Source: Auanema rhodensis (taxonomy: Eukaryota; Nematoda; Chromadorea; Rhabditida; Rhabditidae). Taken from it: a DNA stretch of 64,000 bases. Below are positions 19,884 through 31,511 of this stretch, in pieces. The stretch spans positions 12,028,001-12,092,000 of the forward strand of contig OZ059895.1 of NCBI GenBank assembly GCA_964057225.1, read 5' to 3'. Both the position numbers and the translations under genes were made by a program. How positions within the stretch are numbered: position 1 is the stretch's first letter; the number at the start of each line of letters is the position of its first letter. The notes under the pieces were generated by a model. The model ran no database searches. It worked only from the letters and a program-made list of their open reading frames with translations, and had not been told where the DNA came from.

Positions 19884-20296
19884 CGTTCCATGGTGGTTCC
19901 CCAGGGTTCCGGCTGGGTAACCACATGGAATTACTTTCTTTTCTTCCAAATATAAATGATAAAGAGTATAGAGAGAAAGGTTTATTCATGATAAAGTATA
20001 CAAATTACAATAATAAAAGTTACATAATGATTCCTAGTCGCAGCCCAAAGGACTCGTAAGGAAACCTTATATAGTTTTCCTTACGAGCATAAAAAGTGGT
20101 TATATCAGGTCTGCGGAACTTGGTTCCGCTTGAATTGGGCTTTCTTTAATTAAACTTAATATGAAAAAGTGTTCGTTCATTATTGCATTGAATTCCTGTT
20201 TCTCAAATGTAGCGTCAGCTATTTGTTTTTATAATGTTCCGTTTTATAAGCGATTGACGTTGTCAATCGCTCTACTTATAGGACACGTATGGAACA
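19884..20296 (-). repeat. 3' LTR of the minus-strand element (left copy)
   Basis: 413 bp. Read on the minus strand it holds a TATATAAG box (20073-20066) and AATAAA (19986-19981). The hairpins at 20250-20270 (9-bp stem) and 19888-19928 match those of the element 1 LTR with compensating base changes. Confidence 0.95.
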
Positions 20297-20499
20297 TGCC
20301 TAATATCGAAAAAGTAGCTGACCTCAGCTACATCGAGAAAGTGAAATTCCATGCAAATGTGAAAGTTGTATGAAATGTTTCAAAAAATAAAAGAATACTG
20401 ATAATACAGAACAATTTTATGAGAAAAAATAAAAGGAAAACAATGTAATTACAAAATAATATATCATATATCATACTGGGAATCTTTCAAAAGTTCTTT
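20297..20499 (-). other. 3' non-coding region with conserved hairpin
   Basis: The hairpin TAGCTGAGGTCAGCTA (minus strand, 20330-20315) and 18 nt up to the LTR match element 1 with two differences. The rest, to the stop of the 3' ORF, is AT-rich without clear content. Confidence 0.7.
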
Positions 20500-21102
20500 T
20501 TAGTCTTCTTCATAATACTGGTATATCTCTGGTAATGGTGATGATCCTAGGTCGTGGAGAAGATCCATAGTCTTGTTGCATAAATCCGTTTTTCTTTCCA
20601 TTTCTTCCTTGGTGGTTGCTGGTGATGCCAGAAATATTTGTAGAGCATTTATAATGCTTTTTCTTGCCTCTGTGGATGGCAGTTCGCTGCAATGTTGCAG
20701 GCTCCATTCTTGATAGGCCGAATGGGTCTCGGCAATAATCCAGTTTGGTGTCTGCTGTACTGGTGAATCGCAACTAGGTGAATAACCTAGTTGGTCCCTT
20801 AGTTCAGCAATGGCATCTCGGATGACTCCTGCTATGTTGGTCCATGGTCCTATGCAGTGGTCAACCTCCGACAGTTGATCCTTGTCGTATTGGTAACATA
20901 GGATTTTGAGCGTTTCAGTACTGGTGTTCGCTCTTGTTAGTCCTTGAACTAACTCCTTCAGGATCTTCTCTTTTCTGGGGCGGTTGGCGATGGTATTGGC
21001 GCCTAGCTGCTTCAATTCTCTTACTAATAGTTGAATTGAAAGCCATCTCTTTTTGGCCATCATGAGGGGAATTTCGACGGCTTCAGGAAGTTGGGTGGAC
21101 AT
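20500..21102 (-). CDS. accessory 3' ORF, homologue of the one at 12556-13191
   Basis: 200 aa, uninterrupted, charged and mostly helical, with no membrane segment. Function unknown. It aligns over its length with the 211-aa ORF of element 1, sharing the K-x-RW-x-x-I start region, LRDQLGY, a conserved Trp pair around WIIAE, and the AL-x-I-x-x-A-x-x-ATT block. It is the only intact gene in this element; gag is dead and the enzymes are gone. TTTTAAAA about 40 nt upstream (minus strand) may be its promoter. Its survival may mean it helps the element in cis, or simply that insertion was too recent for decay. Confidence 0.75.
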   Translation of the reverse strand: MSTQLPEAVEIPLMMAKKRWLSIQLLVRELKQLGANTIANRPRKEKILKELVQGLTRANTSTETLKILCYQYDKDQLSEVDHCIGPWTNIAGVIRDAIAELRDQLGYSPSCDSPVQQTPNWIIAETHSAYQEWSLQHCSELPSTEARKSIINALQIFLASPATTKEEMERKTDLCNKTMDLLHDLGSSPLPEIYQYYEED

Positions 21103-21472
21103 TGTTTTCTTTGTTACTGTTTTCTGTCCTTTTATCCTTTTAAAACTAGGTCGGTCTGTTCCTTCCTTTTTGTCGCCTCCTTTTTGATCAGTTAGGTGAA
21201 AAAGTGATGAAGATTGGTAATTAAAACTTTGCAGTGATTTTTGAAAGATTCCAAGTATGATGTATAATTTTATTTTGAAATTTTTGTTATTAATACAATA
21301 TTGTTATGAGAGTGAAAAAAATAAAAATGTACAATAATTTGTGTAGAATTTTATGTATTACTTAAATGAGAAGAAAAAAAAAATATATGTTCAAGTTTAG
21401 ATGAAAATTATGAAAATTATGAAAATGGTATTATACTTTTTGTGATTTTTATATAGAAATTATGGATTTTTA

Positions 21473-21792
21473 CTATTGTTCTAGCTTCTTACTTGTAGTC
21501 CCAATAACTGTTGACGGTCTTTTCTTATGGATGACTGGTACTGTTGGTGCCACGAAGTTTGGGTCCGGGATCTGACTCTTCGAAACTCTCTTCTTCGGCT
21601 CTGTTACTGGTATGGTGCTGTAATACCTTATCGGCACATGATAAGGTTTTGCTGGCGTTGTAGGGGAATTATCTTCTAATCCCAATGCCAATTTAAGTGC
21701 TGAACTCCATTTCTTAATTGTGGGTGGCTCCTTCTTCCGTTCCTCATATAATTCTTTTCTTGCGTTTTCTTCTATTTTCTCTGATAGTTTGG
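21473..21792 (-). pseudogene. pol C-terminal tail remnant
   Basis: The last ~100 codons of the polyprotein survive. They include the ELYEER and WSSALKLALG blocks and the final PVIHKKRPSTVIG, which match residues 2280-2375 of the element 1 polyprotein. The upstream end joins gag near 21790, in a different frame from the gag remnant. The first ATG inside is at 21691. Bases 21103-21472, between this and the 3' ORF, are AT-rich and non-coding. Confidence 0.8.
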
Positions 21793-22210
21793 TGAATTTC
21801 GAGGAAGAGGAGAAGAAAGAATAGCAGTATTTGGGTATGAAAATGATATTTGAGAATAATCTTTACAAGGGGAAGTATTTGTGCTAACATAGGTAGAGCT
21901 TTTGATAACGTTAGAATTGCGTTTAGGAGTTTGTTTGTTAATAGACGTTTTAATTTTACTAAGAGTAATAGCGTGGCGAGAAGTTTTGATAGCTGTTGTG
22001 CCTATTTTTTTTCGCGGGGGTACCCGGTATAGCGGGTGGTTTCTTTGCAGCAGTAGGTCGGCGCTTCGTGTCCGGCTCATAAACATTTGGAGGTCCTCTC
22101 TTTCTTTGATTCTGCTCGAGTACTGGCTCGACGTGCGTATCATTACGGGGGGCTGCGCTCTGTGGATTTGTTTTATCCTGCGGAGGATTTTAACTCTTCG
22201 AGTCCGTCAT
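21793..22210 (-). pseudogene. gag: gag N-terminal remnant
   Basis: Starts at an ATG (22210-22208) in the same context as element 1 gag, just after a TTTCCTTTCCAG acceptor. Codon 7 is TAA, and a frameshift follows near the A-run at about 22010, so no Gag can be made. Recognisable blocks are NQRKRGPPN, TTAIKTSRHAI and SSPLPRNSP. It ends where about 8 kb of gag-env-pol, relative to element 1, is missing. Confidence 0.8.
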
Positions 22211-23617
22211 CTTATTGGTTTTCCTGGAAAGGAAATTATTATACCAACGATGCGAATCTTATAAAAATATATATACAACGTGAGAGGCAATATGGGGTTG
22301 TATGCGTGACGCTTGCTAGGGGGCCAGCCTGCAGCGAATCTTCTAACGGAGAATTGCTCAATCGGGTACATACACGGGCCTGTGACCGGTGCGCCCTTTC
22401 TAGGATCAAGTTCCCATCTCTCGAATAGGCGTGAAATATACGACGGTGATCTAAGCAGTATTCCCTTTCAGTCTTTCGACAAGATTAGGTGCTCAGGCCT
22501 CGTACATTCACTTTTCCAGACTTCTCTTGCCTATGAAAAATCACAGAAATCGCTCCCTTAACGAAATTCTGCTCCCCTGATTTTTCATGGTGAGACCACT
22601 CTAACACTTTCATTCTCGACTAATTCTGTCGTAATTTTCAAATTTGCAAAAATAGGACCAAAAAGGGATCTTCAAAATCAGGAATGCGTACGTCTTATAT
22701 CAAAAATAGTGGTTGCCTCCGCTCAGTTCTCGAGACAGTCTGGTATTGCTTCTCACGGGCTACTTTTAGGATCAAAATGCAAAATTATAAATCTTAGTTT
22801 CGGGATTCAGATAAAAAAAATTTCAAAATTATTTGACTGTTTTCTGGGTTATATTAGGAAGAAGAGAAAAAATAATAGTAATAAGAGAGAGAAAAAGAAA
22901 AAATTTAAAAGAAGATAAAAGAAAAATAAAATAGGAATATAGTAGGAATATAGTAGGAATATAGTACTAGTATAGAATAGTTTTGTACATAAATATATAT
23001 ATATATATATATATAAAAGAGTAATACATTTTAAAGGATAGAATAGAAATTAATGAATTTTAATATATATAAAACAATGAATTTTGTGATGATTCATGAA
23101 AGAAATTAATTCATTTTTGATTCAAAAATTGTTTGAAACTTTATAACAAAAGTTTATGAGAGATAGAATAGATTTTGATTAAAAAAAAAACAGAAAAAGA
23201 AAAGATTGACAGAAAAAAAATATCGAAATACCTTTCTTTAAATGAATAAATATAAAAGAATTTCAAATTAATTTATGATAGTTATAAACAAAGTTTTTCC
23301 TCAAAAAAATGAATGAAAGATCTTAGAATATGGATAAAAATCGAAATGTTTCTTTTAAATGAATGAATATAAAATTTCAAAATTAAGTTGTTTCAAAATA
23401 TATCTTTTTAAATAAATGTATATAAGATTTCAGTATTAATTTATGAATCAAAATCAAAATAAAGTTCTTTGAATGAATGAAATAAAGAAGAGAAAGGTTT
23501 CAAATTAAATTCATATAGCATAATCGAAATATAATTCTTTAATTAGATGTATGAAAGACAACAAAATTAAATTTATGTAGCGAAATATGGTTCTTAGAGA
23601 TTCGTCGGTTATAGACG
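22211..23617 (-). other. leader of the minus-strand element
   Basis: The part at 22220-22560 aligns with the element 1 leader (GAGAAGTCTGGAAAAGTGA block, GCTGCAGGCTGGCCCCCT block, acceptor before gag). The part from about 22750 to 23600 is very AT-rich, with a (TA)n run near 22996-23015, and I see no gene in it. The donor position reads AG/GCAAGAG. Confidence 0.6.
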
Positions 23618-23636
23618 AATCTCGGCGGAACCTCCA
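23618..23636 (-). other. primer-binding site, tRNA-Gln type
   Basis: Directly abuts the LTR. It matches the tRNA-Gln 3' end with one difference from the element 1 site (G for A). Its inner end again forms a perfect 10-bp hairpin (GAGATTCGTC, loop TATAACC). Confidence 0.85.
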
Positions 23637-24049
23637 CGTTCCATGGTGGTTCCCCAGGGTTCCGGCTGGGTAACCACATGGAATTATTTTCTTTTCTTCC
23701 AAATATAAATGATAAAGAGTATAGAGAGAAAGGTTTATTCATGATAAAGTATACAAATTACAATAATAAAAGTTACATAATGATTCCTAGTCGCAGCCCA
23801 AAGGACTCGTAAGGAAACCTTATATAGTTTTCCTTACGAGCATAAAAAGTGGTTATATCAGGTCTGCGGAACTTGGTTCCGCTTGAATTGGGCTTTCTTT
23901 AATTAAACTTAATATGAAAAAGTGTTCGTTCATTATTGCATTGAATTCCTGTTTCTCAAATGTAGCGTCAGCTATTTGTTTTTATAATGTTCCGTTTTAT
24001 AAGCGATTGACGTTGTCAATCGCTCTACTTATAGGACACGTATGGAACA
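23637..24049 (-). repeat. 5' LTR of the minus-strand element (right copy)
   Basis: 413 bp, offset 3753 from the left copy, one difference seen. TATA box at 23826-23819 on the minus strand. Confidence 0.95.
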
Positions 24050-24106
24050 TGGAAAAAAAACAATAACGAGGATAAATATGTAAATCATTGAATATCAGAT
24101 ATTTTC

Positions 24107-24225
24107 GCTTACGACCATACCACGTTGAAAGAACGCCATCCCGTCCGATCTGGCAAGTCAAGCAACGTTGGGCCCGGTTAGTACTTGGATCGGAGACAGC
24201 TTGGGAATCCCGGGTGCCGTAAGCT
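24107..24225 (+). rRNA. 5S rRNA, variant T26A/G92A
   Basis: Two changes, T26A and G92A. The minus-strand element ends 57 bp upstream. Confidence 0.9.
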
Positions 24226-24635
24226 TTTCAAATTTTTTTAACGATCACACCACGTTGAAAGTACGCCATGCAGCTGATTTTCAATTTTATCTCTTCCGTA
24301 ACAAATGTTTTCAATTTTCCAGCAGTTTTACTTAGATAGCTCAACCCAAGCCATTAAAATATCTTCAATCTTATTTCTATATTACAATTATAAACCAGTA
24401 GTTTATGAACCTTCATTTTAACTTTACTGTTTCTATCTATTTCCTATTGAAACAAACATTGTTTAAACACTATACAACTGTGAAACCTTTTTTAATTTAT
24501 TGTATTTGGATCTCATAAGATTTGATATCATCGAGGGATTTAGATGTTACGTAGAAAATTACATAACTAACATGAAATTGGAAAAAAAACAATAACGAGA
24601 ATAAGTATGTAAATCATTGAATATCAGATATTTTC

Positions 24636-24754
24636 GCTTACGACCATACCACGTTGAAAGTACGCCATCCCGTCCGATCTGGCAAGTCAAGCAACGTTGG
24701 GCCCGGTTAGTACTTGGATCGGAGACGGCTTGGGAATCCCGGGTGCCGTAAGCT
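24636..24754 (+). rRNA. 5S rRNA, consensus copy
   Basis: No change seen; TTTT follows. Confidence 0.95.
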
Positions 24755-25166
24755 TTTCAAATTTTTTTAACGATCATACCACGTTGAAAGTACGCCATGC
24801 AGCTGATTTTCAATTTTATCTCTTCCGTAACAAATGTTTTCAATTTTCCAGCAGTTTTACTTAGATAGCTCAACCCAAGGCATTAAAATATCTTCAATCT
24901 TATTTCTATATTACAGTTATAAACCAGTAGTTTATGAACCTTCATCTTAACTTTACTGTTTCTATCTATTTCCTATTGGAACAAACATTGTTTAAACACT
25001 ATACAACTGTGAAACCTTTTTTAATTTATTGTATTTGGATCTCATAAGATTTGATATCATCGAGGGATTTAGATGTTACGTAGAAAATTACATAACTAAC
25101 ATGAAATTTGGAAAAAAAAACAATAACGAGGATAAGTATGTAAATCATTGAATATCAGATATTTTC

Positions 25167-25285
25167 GCTTACGACCATACCACGTTGTAAGTACGCCATC
25201 CCGTCCGATCTGGCAAGTCAAGCAACGTTGGGCCCGGTTAGTACTTGGATCGGAGACGGCTTGGGAATCCCGGGTGCCGTAAGCT
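25167..25285 (+). rRNA. 5S rRNA, variant A22T
   Basis: Single change A22T. Confidence 0.93.
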
Positions 25286-25695
25286 TTTCAAATTTTTTTA
25301 ACGATCATACCACGTTGAAAGTACGCCATGCAGCTGATTTTCAATTTTATCTCTTCCGTAACAAATGTTTTCAATTTTCCAGCAGTTTTACTTAGATAGC
25401 TCAACCCAAGGCATTAAAATATCTTCAATTTTATTTCTATATTACAGTTATAAACCAGTAGTTTATGAACCTTCATCTTAACTTTACTGTTTCTATCTAT
25501 TTCCTATTGAAACAAACATTGTTTAAACACTATACAACTGTGAAACCTTTTTTAATTTATTGTATTTGGATCTCATAAGATTTGATATCATCGAGGGATT
25601 TAGATGTTACGTAGAAAATTACATAACTAACATGAAATTGGAAAAAAAACAATAACGAGGATAAGTATGTAAATCATTGAATATCAGATATTTTC

Positions 25696-25814
25696 GCTTA
25701 CGACCATACCACGTTGAAAGTACGCCATCCCGTCCGATCTGGCAAGTCAAGCAACGTTGGGCCCGGTTAGTACTTGGATCGGAGACGGCTTGGGAATCCC
25801 GGGTGCCGTAAGCT
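25696..25814 (+). rRNA. 5S rRNA, consensus copy
   Basis: No change seen. Fourth unit of the first 2120-bp block. Confidence 0.95.
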
Positions 25815-26226
25815 TTTCAAATTTTTTTAACGATCATACCACGTTGAAAGTACGCCATGCAGCTGATTTTCAATTTTATCTCTTCCGTAACAAATGTTTT
25901 CAATTTTCCAGCAGTTTTACTTAGATAGCTCAACCCAAGGCATTAAAATATCTTCAATCTTATTTCTATATTACAGTTATAAACCAGTAGTTTATGAACC
26001 TTCATCTTAACTTTACTGTTTCTATCTATTTCCTATTGGAACAAACATTGTTTAAACACTATACAACTGTGAAACCTTTTTTAATTTATTGTATTTGGAT
26101 CTCATAAGATTTGATATCATCGAGGGATTTAGATGTTACGTAGAAAATTACATAACTAACATGAAATTTGGAAAAAAAAACAATAACGAGGATAAGTATG
26201 TAAATCATTGAATATCAGATATTTTC

Positions 26227-26345
26227 GCTTACGACCATACCACGTTGAAAGAACGCCATCCCGTCCGATCTGGCAAGTCAAGCAACGTTGGGCCCGGTTA
26301 GTACTTGGATCGGAGACAGCTTGGGAATCCCGGGTGCCGTAAGCT
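26227..26345 (+). rRNA. 5S rRNA, variant T26A/G92A
   Basis: Counterpart of 24107 in the second 2120-bp block. Confidence 0.9.
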
Positions 26346-26755
26346 TTTCAAATTTTTTTAACGATCACACCACGTTGAAAGTACGCCATGCAGCTGATTT
26401 TCAATTTTATCTCTTCCGTAACAAATGTTTTCAATTTTCCAGCAGTTTTACTTAGATAGCTCAACCCAAGCCATTAAAATATCTTCAATCTTATTTCTAT
26501 ATTACAATTATAAACCAGTAGTTTATGAACCTTCATTTTAACTTTACTGTTTCTATCTATTTCCTATTGAAACAAACATTGTTTAAACACTATACAACTG
26601 TGAAACCTTTTTTAATTTATTGTATTTGGATCTCATAAGATTTGATATCATCGAGGGATTTAGATGTTACGTAGAAAATTACATAACTAACATGAAATTG
26701 GAAAAAAAACAATAACGAGAATAAGTATGTAAATCATTGAATATCAGATATTTTC

Positions 26756-26874
26756 GCTTACGACCATACCACGTTGAAAGTACGCCATCCCGTCCGATCT
26801 GGCAAGTCAAGCAACGTTGGGCCCGGTTAGTACTTGGATCGGAGACGGCTTGGGAATCCCGGGTGCCGTAAGCT
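26756..26874 (+). rRNA. 5S rRNA, consensus copy
   Basis: Counterpart of 24636; no change seen. Confidence 0.95.
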
Positions 26875-27286
26875 TTTCAAATTTTTTTAACGATCATACC
26901 ACGTTGAAAGTACGCCATGCAGCTGATTTTCAATTTTATCTCTTCCGTAACAAATGTTTTCAATTTTCCAGCAGTTTTACTTAGATAGCTCAACCCAAGG
27001 CATTAAAATATCTTCAATCTTATTTCTATATTACAGTTATAAACCAGTAGTTTATGAACCTTCATCTTAACTTTACTGTTTCTATCTATTTCCTATTGGA
27101 ACAAACATTGTTTAAACACTATACAACTGTGAAACCTTTTTTAATTTATTGTATTTGGATCTCATAAGATTTGATATCATCGAGGGATTTAGATGTTACG
27201 TAGAAAATTACATAACTAACATGAAATTTGGAAAAAAAAACAATAACGAGGATAAGTATGTAAATCATTGAATATCAGATATTTTC

Positions 27287-27405
27287 GCTTACGACCATAC
27301 CACGTTGTAAGTACGCCATCCCGTCCGATCTGGCAAGTCAAGCAACGTTGGGCCCGGTTAGTACTTGGATCGGAGACGGCTTGGGAATCCCGGGTGCCGT
27401 AAGCT
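27287..27405 (+). rRNA. 5S rRNA, variant A22T
   Basis: Counterpart of 25167. Confidence 0.93.
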
Positions 27406-27815
27406 TTTCAAATTTTTTTAACGATCATACCACGTTGAAAGTACGCCATGCAGCTGATTTTCAATTTTATCTCTTCCGTAACAAATGTTTTCAATTTTCC
27501 AGCAGTTTTACTTAGATAGCTCAACCCAAGGCATTAAAATATCTTCAATTTTATTTCTATATTACAGTTATAAACCAGTAGTTTATGAACCTTCATCTTA
27601 ACTTTACTGTTTCTATCTATTTCCTATTGAAACAAACATTGTTTAAACACTATACAACTGTGAAACCTTTTTTAATTTATTGTATTTGGATCTCATAAGA
27701 TTTGATATCATCGAGGGATTTAGATGTTACGTAGAAAATTACATAACTAACATGAAATTGGAAAAAAAACAATAACGAGGATAAGTATGTAAATCATTGA
27801 ATATCAGATATTTTC

Positions 27816-27934
27816 GCTTACGACCATACCACGTTGAAAGTACGCCATCCCGTCCGATCTGGCAAGTCAAGCAACGTTGGGCCCGGTTAGTACTTGGATC
27901 GGAGACGGCTTGGGAATCCCGGGTGCCGTAAGCT
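27816..27934 (+). rRNA. 5S rRNA, consensus copy
   Basis: Counterpart of 25696; no change seen. Confidence 0.95.
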
Positions 27935-28346
27935 TTTCAAATTTTTTTAACGATCATACCACGTTGAAAGTACGCCATGCAGCTGATTTTCAATTTTATC
28001 TCTTCCGTAACAAATGTTTTCAATTTTCCAGCAGTTTTACTTAGATAGCTCAACCCAAGGCATTAAAATATCTTCAATCTTATTTCTATATTACAGTTAT
28101 AAACCAGTAGTTTATGAACCTTCATCTTAACTTTACTGTTTCTATCTATTTCCTATTGGAACAAACATTGTTTAAACACTATACAACTGTGAAACCTTTT
28201 TTAATTTATTGTATTTGGATCTCATAAGATTTGATATCATCGAGGGATTTAGATGTTACGTAGAAAATTACATAACTAACATGAAATTTGGAAAAAAAAA
28301 CAATAACGAGGATAAGTATGTAAATCATTGAATATCAGATATTTTC

Positions 28347-28465
28347 GCTTACGACCATACCACGTTGAAAGTACGCCATCCCGTCCGATCTGGCAAGTCA
28401 AGCAACGTTGGGCCCGGTTAGTACTTGGATCGGAGACAGCTTGGGAATCCCGGGTGCCGTAAGCT
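28347..28465 (+). rRNA. 5S rRNA, variant G92A
   Basis: Single change G92A. Starts the 2517-bp blocks. Confidence 0.92.
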
Positions 28466-28875
28466 TTTCAAATTTTTTTAACGATCATACCACGTTGAAA
28501 GTACGCCATGCAGCTGATTTTCAATTTTATCTCTTCCGTAACAAATGTTTTCAATTTTCCAGCAGTTTTACTTAGATAGCTCAACCCAAGGCATTAAAAT
28601 ATCTTCAATCTTATTTCTATATTACAGTTATAAACCAGTAGTTTATGAACCTTCATCTTAACTTTACTGTTTCTATCTATTTCCTATTGAAACAAACATT
28701 GTTTAAACACTATACAACTGTGAAACCTTTTTTAATTTATTGTATTTGGATCTCATAAGATTTGATATCATCGATGGATTTAGATGTTACGTAGAAAATT
28801 ACATAACTAACATGAAATTGGAAAAAAAACAATAACGAGGATAAGTATGTAGATCATTGAATATCAGATATTTTC

Positions 28876-28994
28876 GCTTACGACCATACCACGTTGAAAG
28901 TACGCCATCCCGTCCGATCTGGCAAGTCAAACAACGTTGGGCCCGGTTAGTACTTGGATCGGAGACGGCTTCTGAATCCCGGGTGCCGTAAGCA
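28876..28994 (+). rRNA. 5S rRNA, variant class with G97C/G98T, terminator shifted
   Basis: G56A, G97C, G98T, T119A; no T-run at the gene end. Confidence 0.78.
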
Positions 28995-29404
28995 TTTCAA
29001 ATTTTTTTAACGATCATACCACGTTGAAAGTACGCCATGCAGCTGATTTTCAATTTTATCTCTTCCGTAACAAAAGTTTTCATTTTTCCAGCAGTTTTAC
29101 TTAGATAGCTCAACCCAAGGCATTAAAATATCTTCAATCTTATTTCTATATTACAGTTATAAACCAGTAGTTTATGAACCTTCATCTTAACTTTACTGTT
29201 TCTATCTATTTCCTATTGAAACAAACATTGTTTAAACACTATACAACTGTGAAACCTTTTTTAATTTATCGTATTTGGATCTCATAAGATTTGATATCAT
29301 CGAGGGATTTAGATGTTACGTAGAAAATTACATAACTAACATGAAATTGGAAAAAAAACAATAACGAAGATAAGTATGTAGATCATTGAATATCAGATAT
29401 TTTC

Positions 29405-29437
29405 GCTTACGACCATACCACGTTGAAAGTACGCCAT
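29405..29437 (+). pseudogene. truncated 5S (nt 1-33), short unit
   Basis: 5S head, followed by the TTTTCGATTTT spacer variant. Confidence 0.9.
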
Positions 29438-29803
29438 GCAGCTGATTTTCGATTTTATCTCTTCCGTAACAAAAGTTTTCAATTTTCCAGCAGTTTTACT
29501 TAGATAGCTCAGCCCAAGGCATTAAAATATCTTCAATCTTATTTCTATATTACAATTATAAACCAGTAGTTTATGAACCTTAATCTTAACTTTACTGTTT
29601 CTATCTATTTCCTATTAAAACAAACGTTGTTTAAACACTATACAACTGTGAAACCTTTTTTAATTTATTGTATTTGGAGCTCATAAGATTCAATATCATC
29701 GAGGGATTTAGATGTAACGTGGAAAATTACATAACTAACATGAAATTGGAAAAAAAACAATAACGAGGATAAATATGTAAATCATTGAATATCAGATATT
29801 TTC

Positions 29804-29922
29804 GCTTACGACCATACCACGTTGAAAGAACGCCATCCCGTCCGATCTGGCAAGTCAAGCAACTTTGGGCCCGGTTAGTACTTGGATCGGAGACAGCTTG
29901 AGAATCCCGGGTGCCGTAAGCT
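29804..29922 (+). rRNA. 5S rRNA, variant T26A/G61T/G92A/G98A
   Basis: Four changes, one of them (G61T) in the box A part of the internal promoter. Confidence 0.85.
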
Positions 29923-30332
29923 TTTCAAATTTTTTTAACGATCATACCACGTTGAAAGTACGCCATGCAGCTGATTTTCAATTTTATCTCTTCCGTAACA
30001 AATGTTTTCAATTTTCCAGCAGTTTTACTTAGATAGCTCAACCCAAGGCATTAAAATATCTTCAATCTTATTTCTATATTACAGTTATAAACCAGTAGTT
30101 TATGAACCTTCATCTTAACTTTACTGTTTCTATCTATTTCCTATTGAAACAAACATTGTTTAAACACTATACAACTGTGAAACCCTTTTTAATTTATTGT
30201 TTTTGGATCTCATAAGATTTGATATCATCGAGGGATTTAGATGTTACGTAGAAAATTACATAACTAACATGAAATTGGAAAAAAAACAATAACGAGGATA
30301 AGTATGTAAATCATTGAATATCAGATATTTTC

Positions 30333-30451
30333 GCTTACGACCATACCACGTTGAAAGTACGCCATCCCGTCCGATCTGGCAAGTCAAGCAACGTTGGGCC
30401 CGGTTAGTACTTGGATCGGAGACGGCTTGGGAATCCCGGGTGCCGTAAGCT
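30333..30451 (+). rRNA. 5S rRNA, consensus copy
   Basis: No change seen. Confidence 0.95.
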
Positions 30452-30863
30452 TTTCAAATTTTTTTAACGATCATACCACGTTGAAAGTACGCCATGCAGC
30501 TGATTTTCAATTTTATCTCTTCCGTAACAAATGTTTTCAATTTTCCAGCAGTTTTACTTAGATAGCTCAACCCAAGGCATTAAAATATCTTCAATCTTAT
30601 TTCTATATTACAGTTATAAACCAGTAGTTTATGAACCTTAATTTTAACTCTACTGTTTCTATCTATTTCCTATTGGAACAAACATTGTTTAAACACTATA
30701 CAACTGTGAAACCTTTTTTAATTTATTGTATTTGGATCTCATAAGATTTGATATCATCGAGGGATTTAGATGTTACATAGAAAATTACATAACTAACATG
30801 AAATTTGGAAAAAAAAACAATAACGAGGATAAGTATGTAAATCATTGAATATCAGATATTTTC

Positions 30864-30982
30864 GCTTACGACCATACCACGTTGAAAGTACGCCATCCCG
30901 TCCGATCTGGCAAGTCAAGCAACGTTGGGCCCGGTTAGTACTTGGATCGGAGACAGCTTGGGAATCCCGGGTGCCGTAAGCT
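30864..30982 (+). rRNA. 5S rRNA, variant G92A
   Basis: Counterpart of 28347, one 2517-bp period on. Confidence 0.92.
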
Positions 30983-31392
30983 TTTCAAATTTTTTTAACG
31001 ATCATACCACGTTGAAAGTACGCCATGCAGCTGATTTTCAATTTTATCTCTTCCGTAACAAATGTTTTCAATTTTCCAGCAGTTTTACTTAGATAGCTCA
31101 ACCCAAGGCATTAAAATATCTTCAATCTTATTTCTATATTACAGTTATAAACCAGTAGTTTATGAACCTTCATCTTAACTTTACTGTTTCTATCTATTTC
31201 CTATTGAAACAAACATTGTTTAAACACTATACAACTGTGAAACCTTTTTTAATTTATTGTATTTGGATCTCATAAGATTTGATATCATCGATGGATTTAG
31301 ATGTTACGTAGAAAATTACATAACTAACATGAAATTGGAAAAAAAACAATAACGAGGATAAGTATGTAGATCATTGAATATCAGATATTTTC

Positions 31393-31511
31393 GCTTACGA
31401 CCATACCACGTTGAAAGTACGCCATCCCGTCCGATCTGGCAAGTCAAACAACGTTGGGCCCGGTTAGTACTTGGATCGGAGACGGCTTCTGAATCCCGGG
31501 TGCCGTAAGCA
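31393..31511 (+). rRNA. 5S rRNA, variant class with G97C/G98T, terminator shifted
   Basis: Counterpart of 28876: G56A, G97C, G98T, T119A. Confidence 0.78.

Larger units (their letters stand above)
19884..24049 (-). mobile_element. non-autonomous Ty3/gypsy relative (internally deleted)
   Basis: 4166-bp element with 413-bp LTRs and a 4-bp TGGA target duplication (19880-19883, 24050-24053). On the minus strand it runs: LTR, tRNA-Gln type primer site, leader, gag remnant with an early stop and a frameshift, direct junction to the last part of pol, intact 3' ORF, hairpin, LTR. It is related to the element at 2001-13752, but LTRs and proteins differ too much for it to be a simple deletion of that copy. 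The LTRs differ from each other at about one position (C/T near 19934 and 23687), so insertion was recent. It must have used enzymes from another copy. Confidence 0.93.
24107..28346 (+). repeat. higher-order repeat, 2120 bp x 2
   Basis: Four long units (T26A/G92A, consensus, A22T, consensus) at 24107-26226 recur at 26227-28346 with the same spacer markers, including CGATCACACC and CTTCATTTTAAC. Confidence 0.92.

Noticed and set aside
22709..23600. ORFs in the AT-rich leader of the minus-strand element (for example 22709-22918)
   Set aside because: Low-complexity Lys/Asn-rich frames without similarity between the two related leaders.
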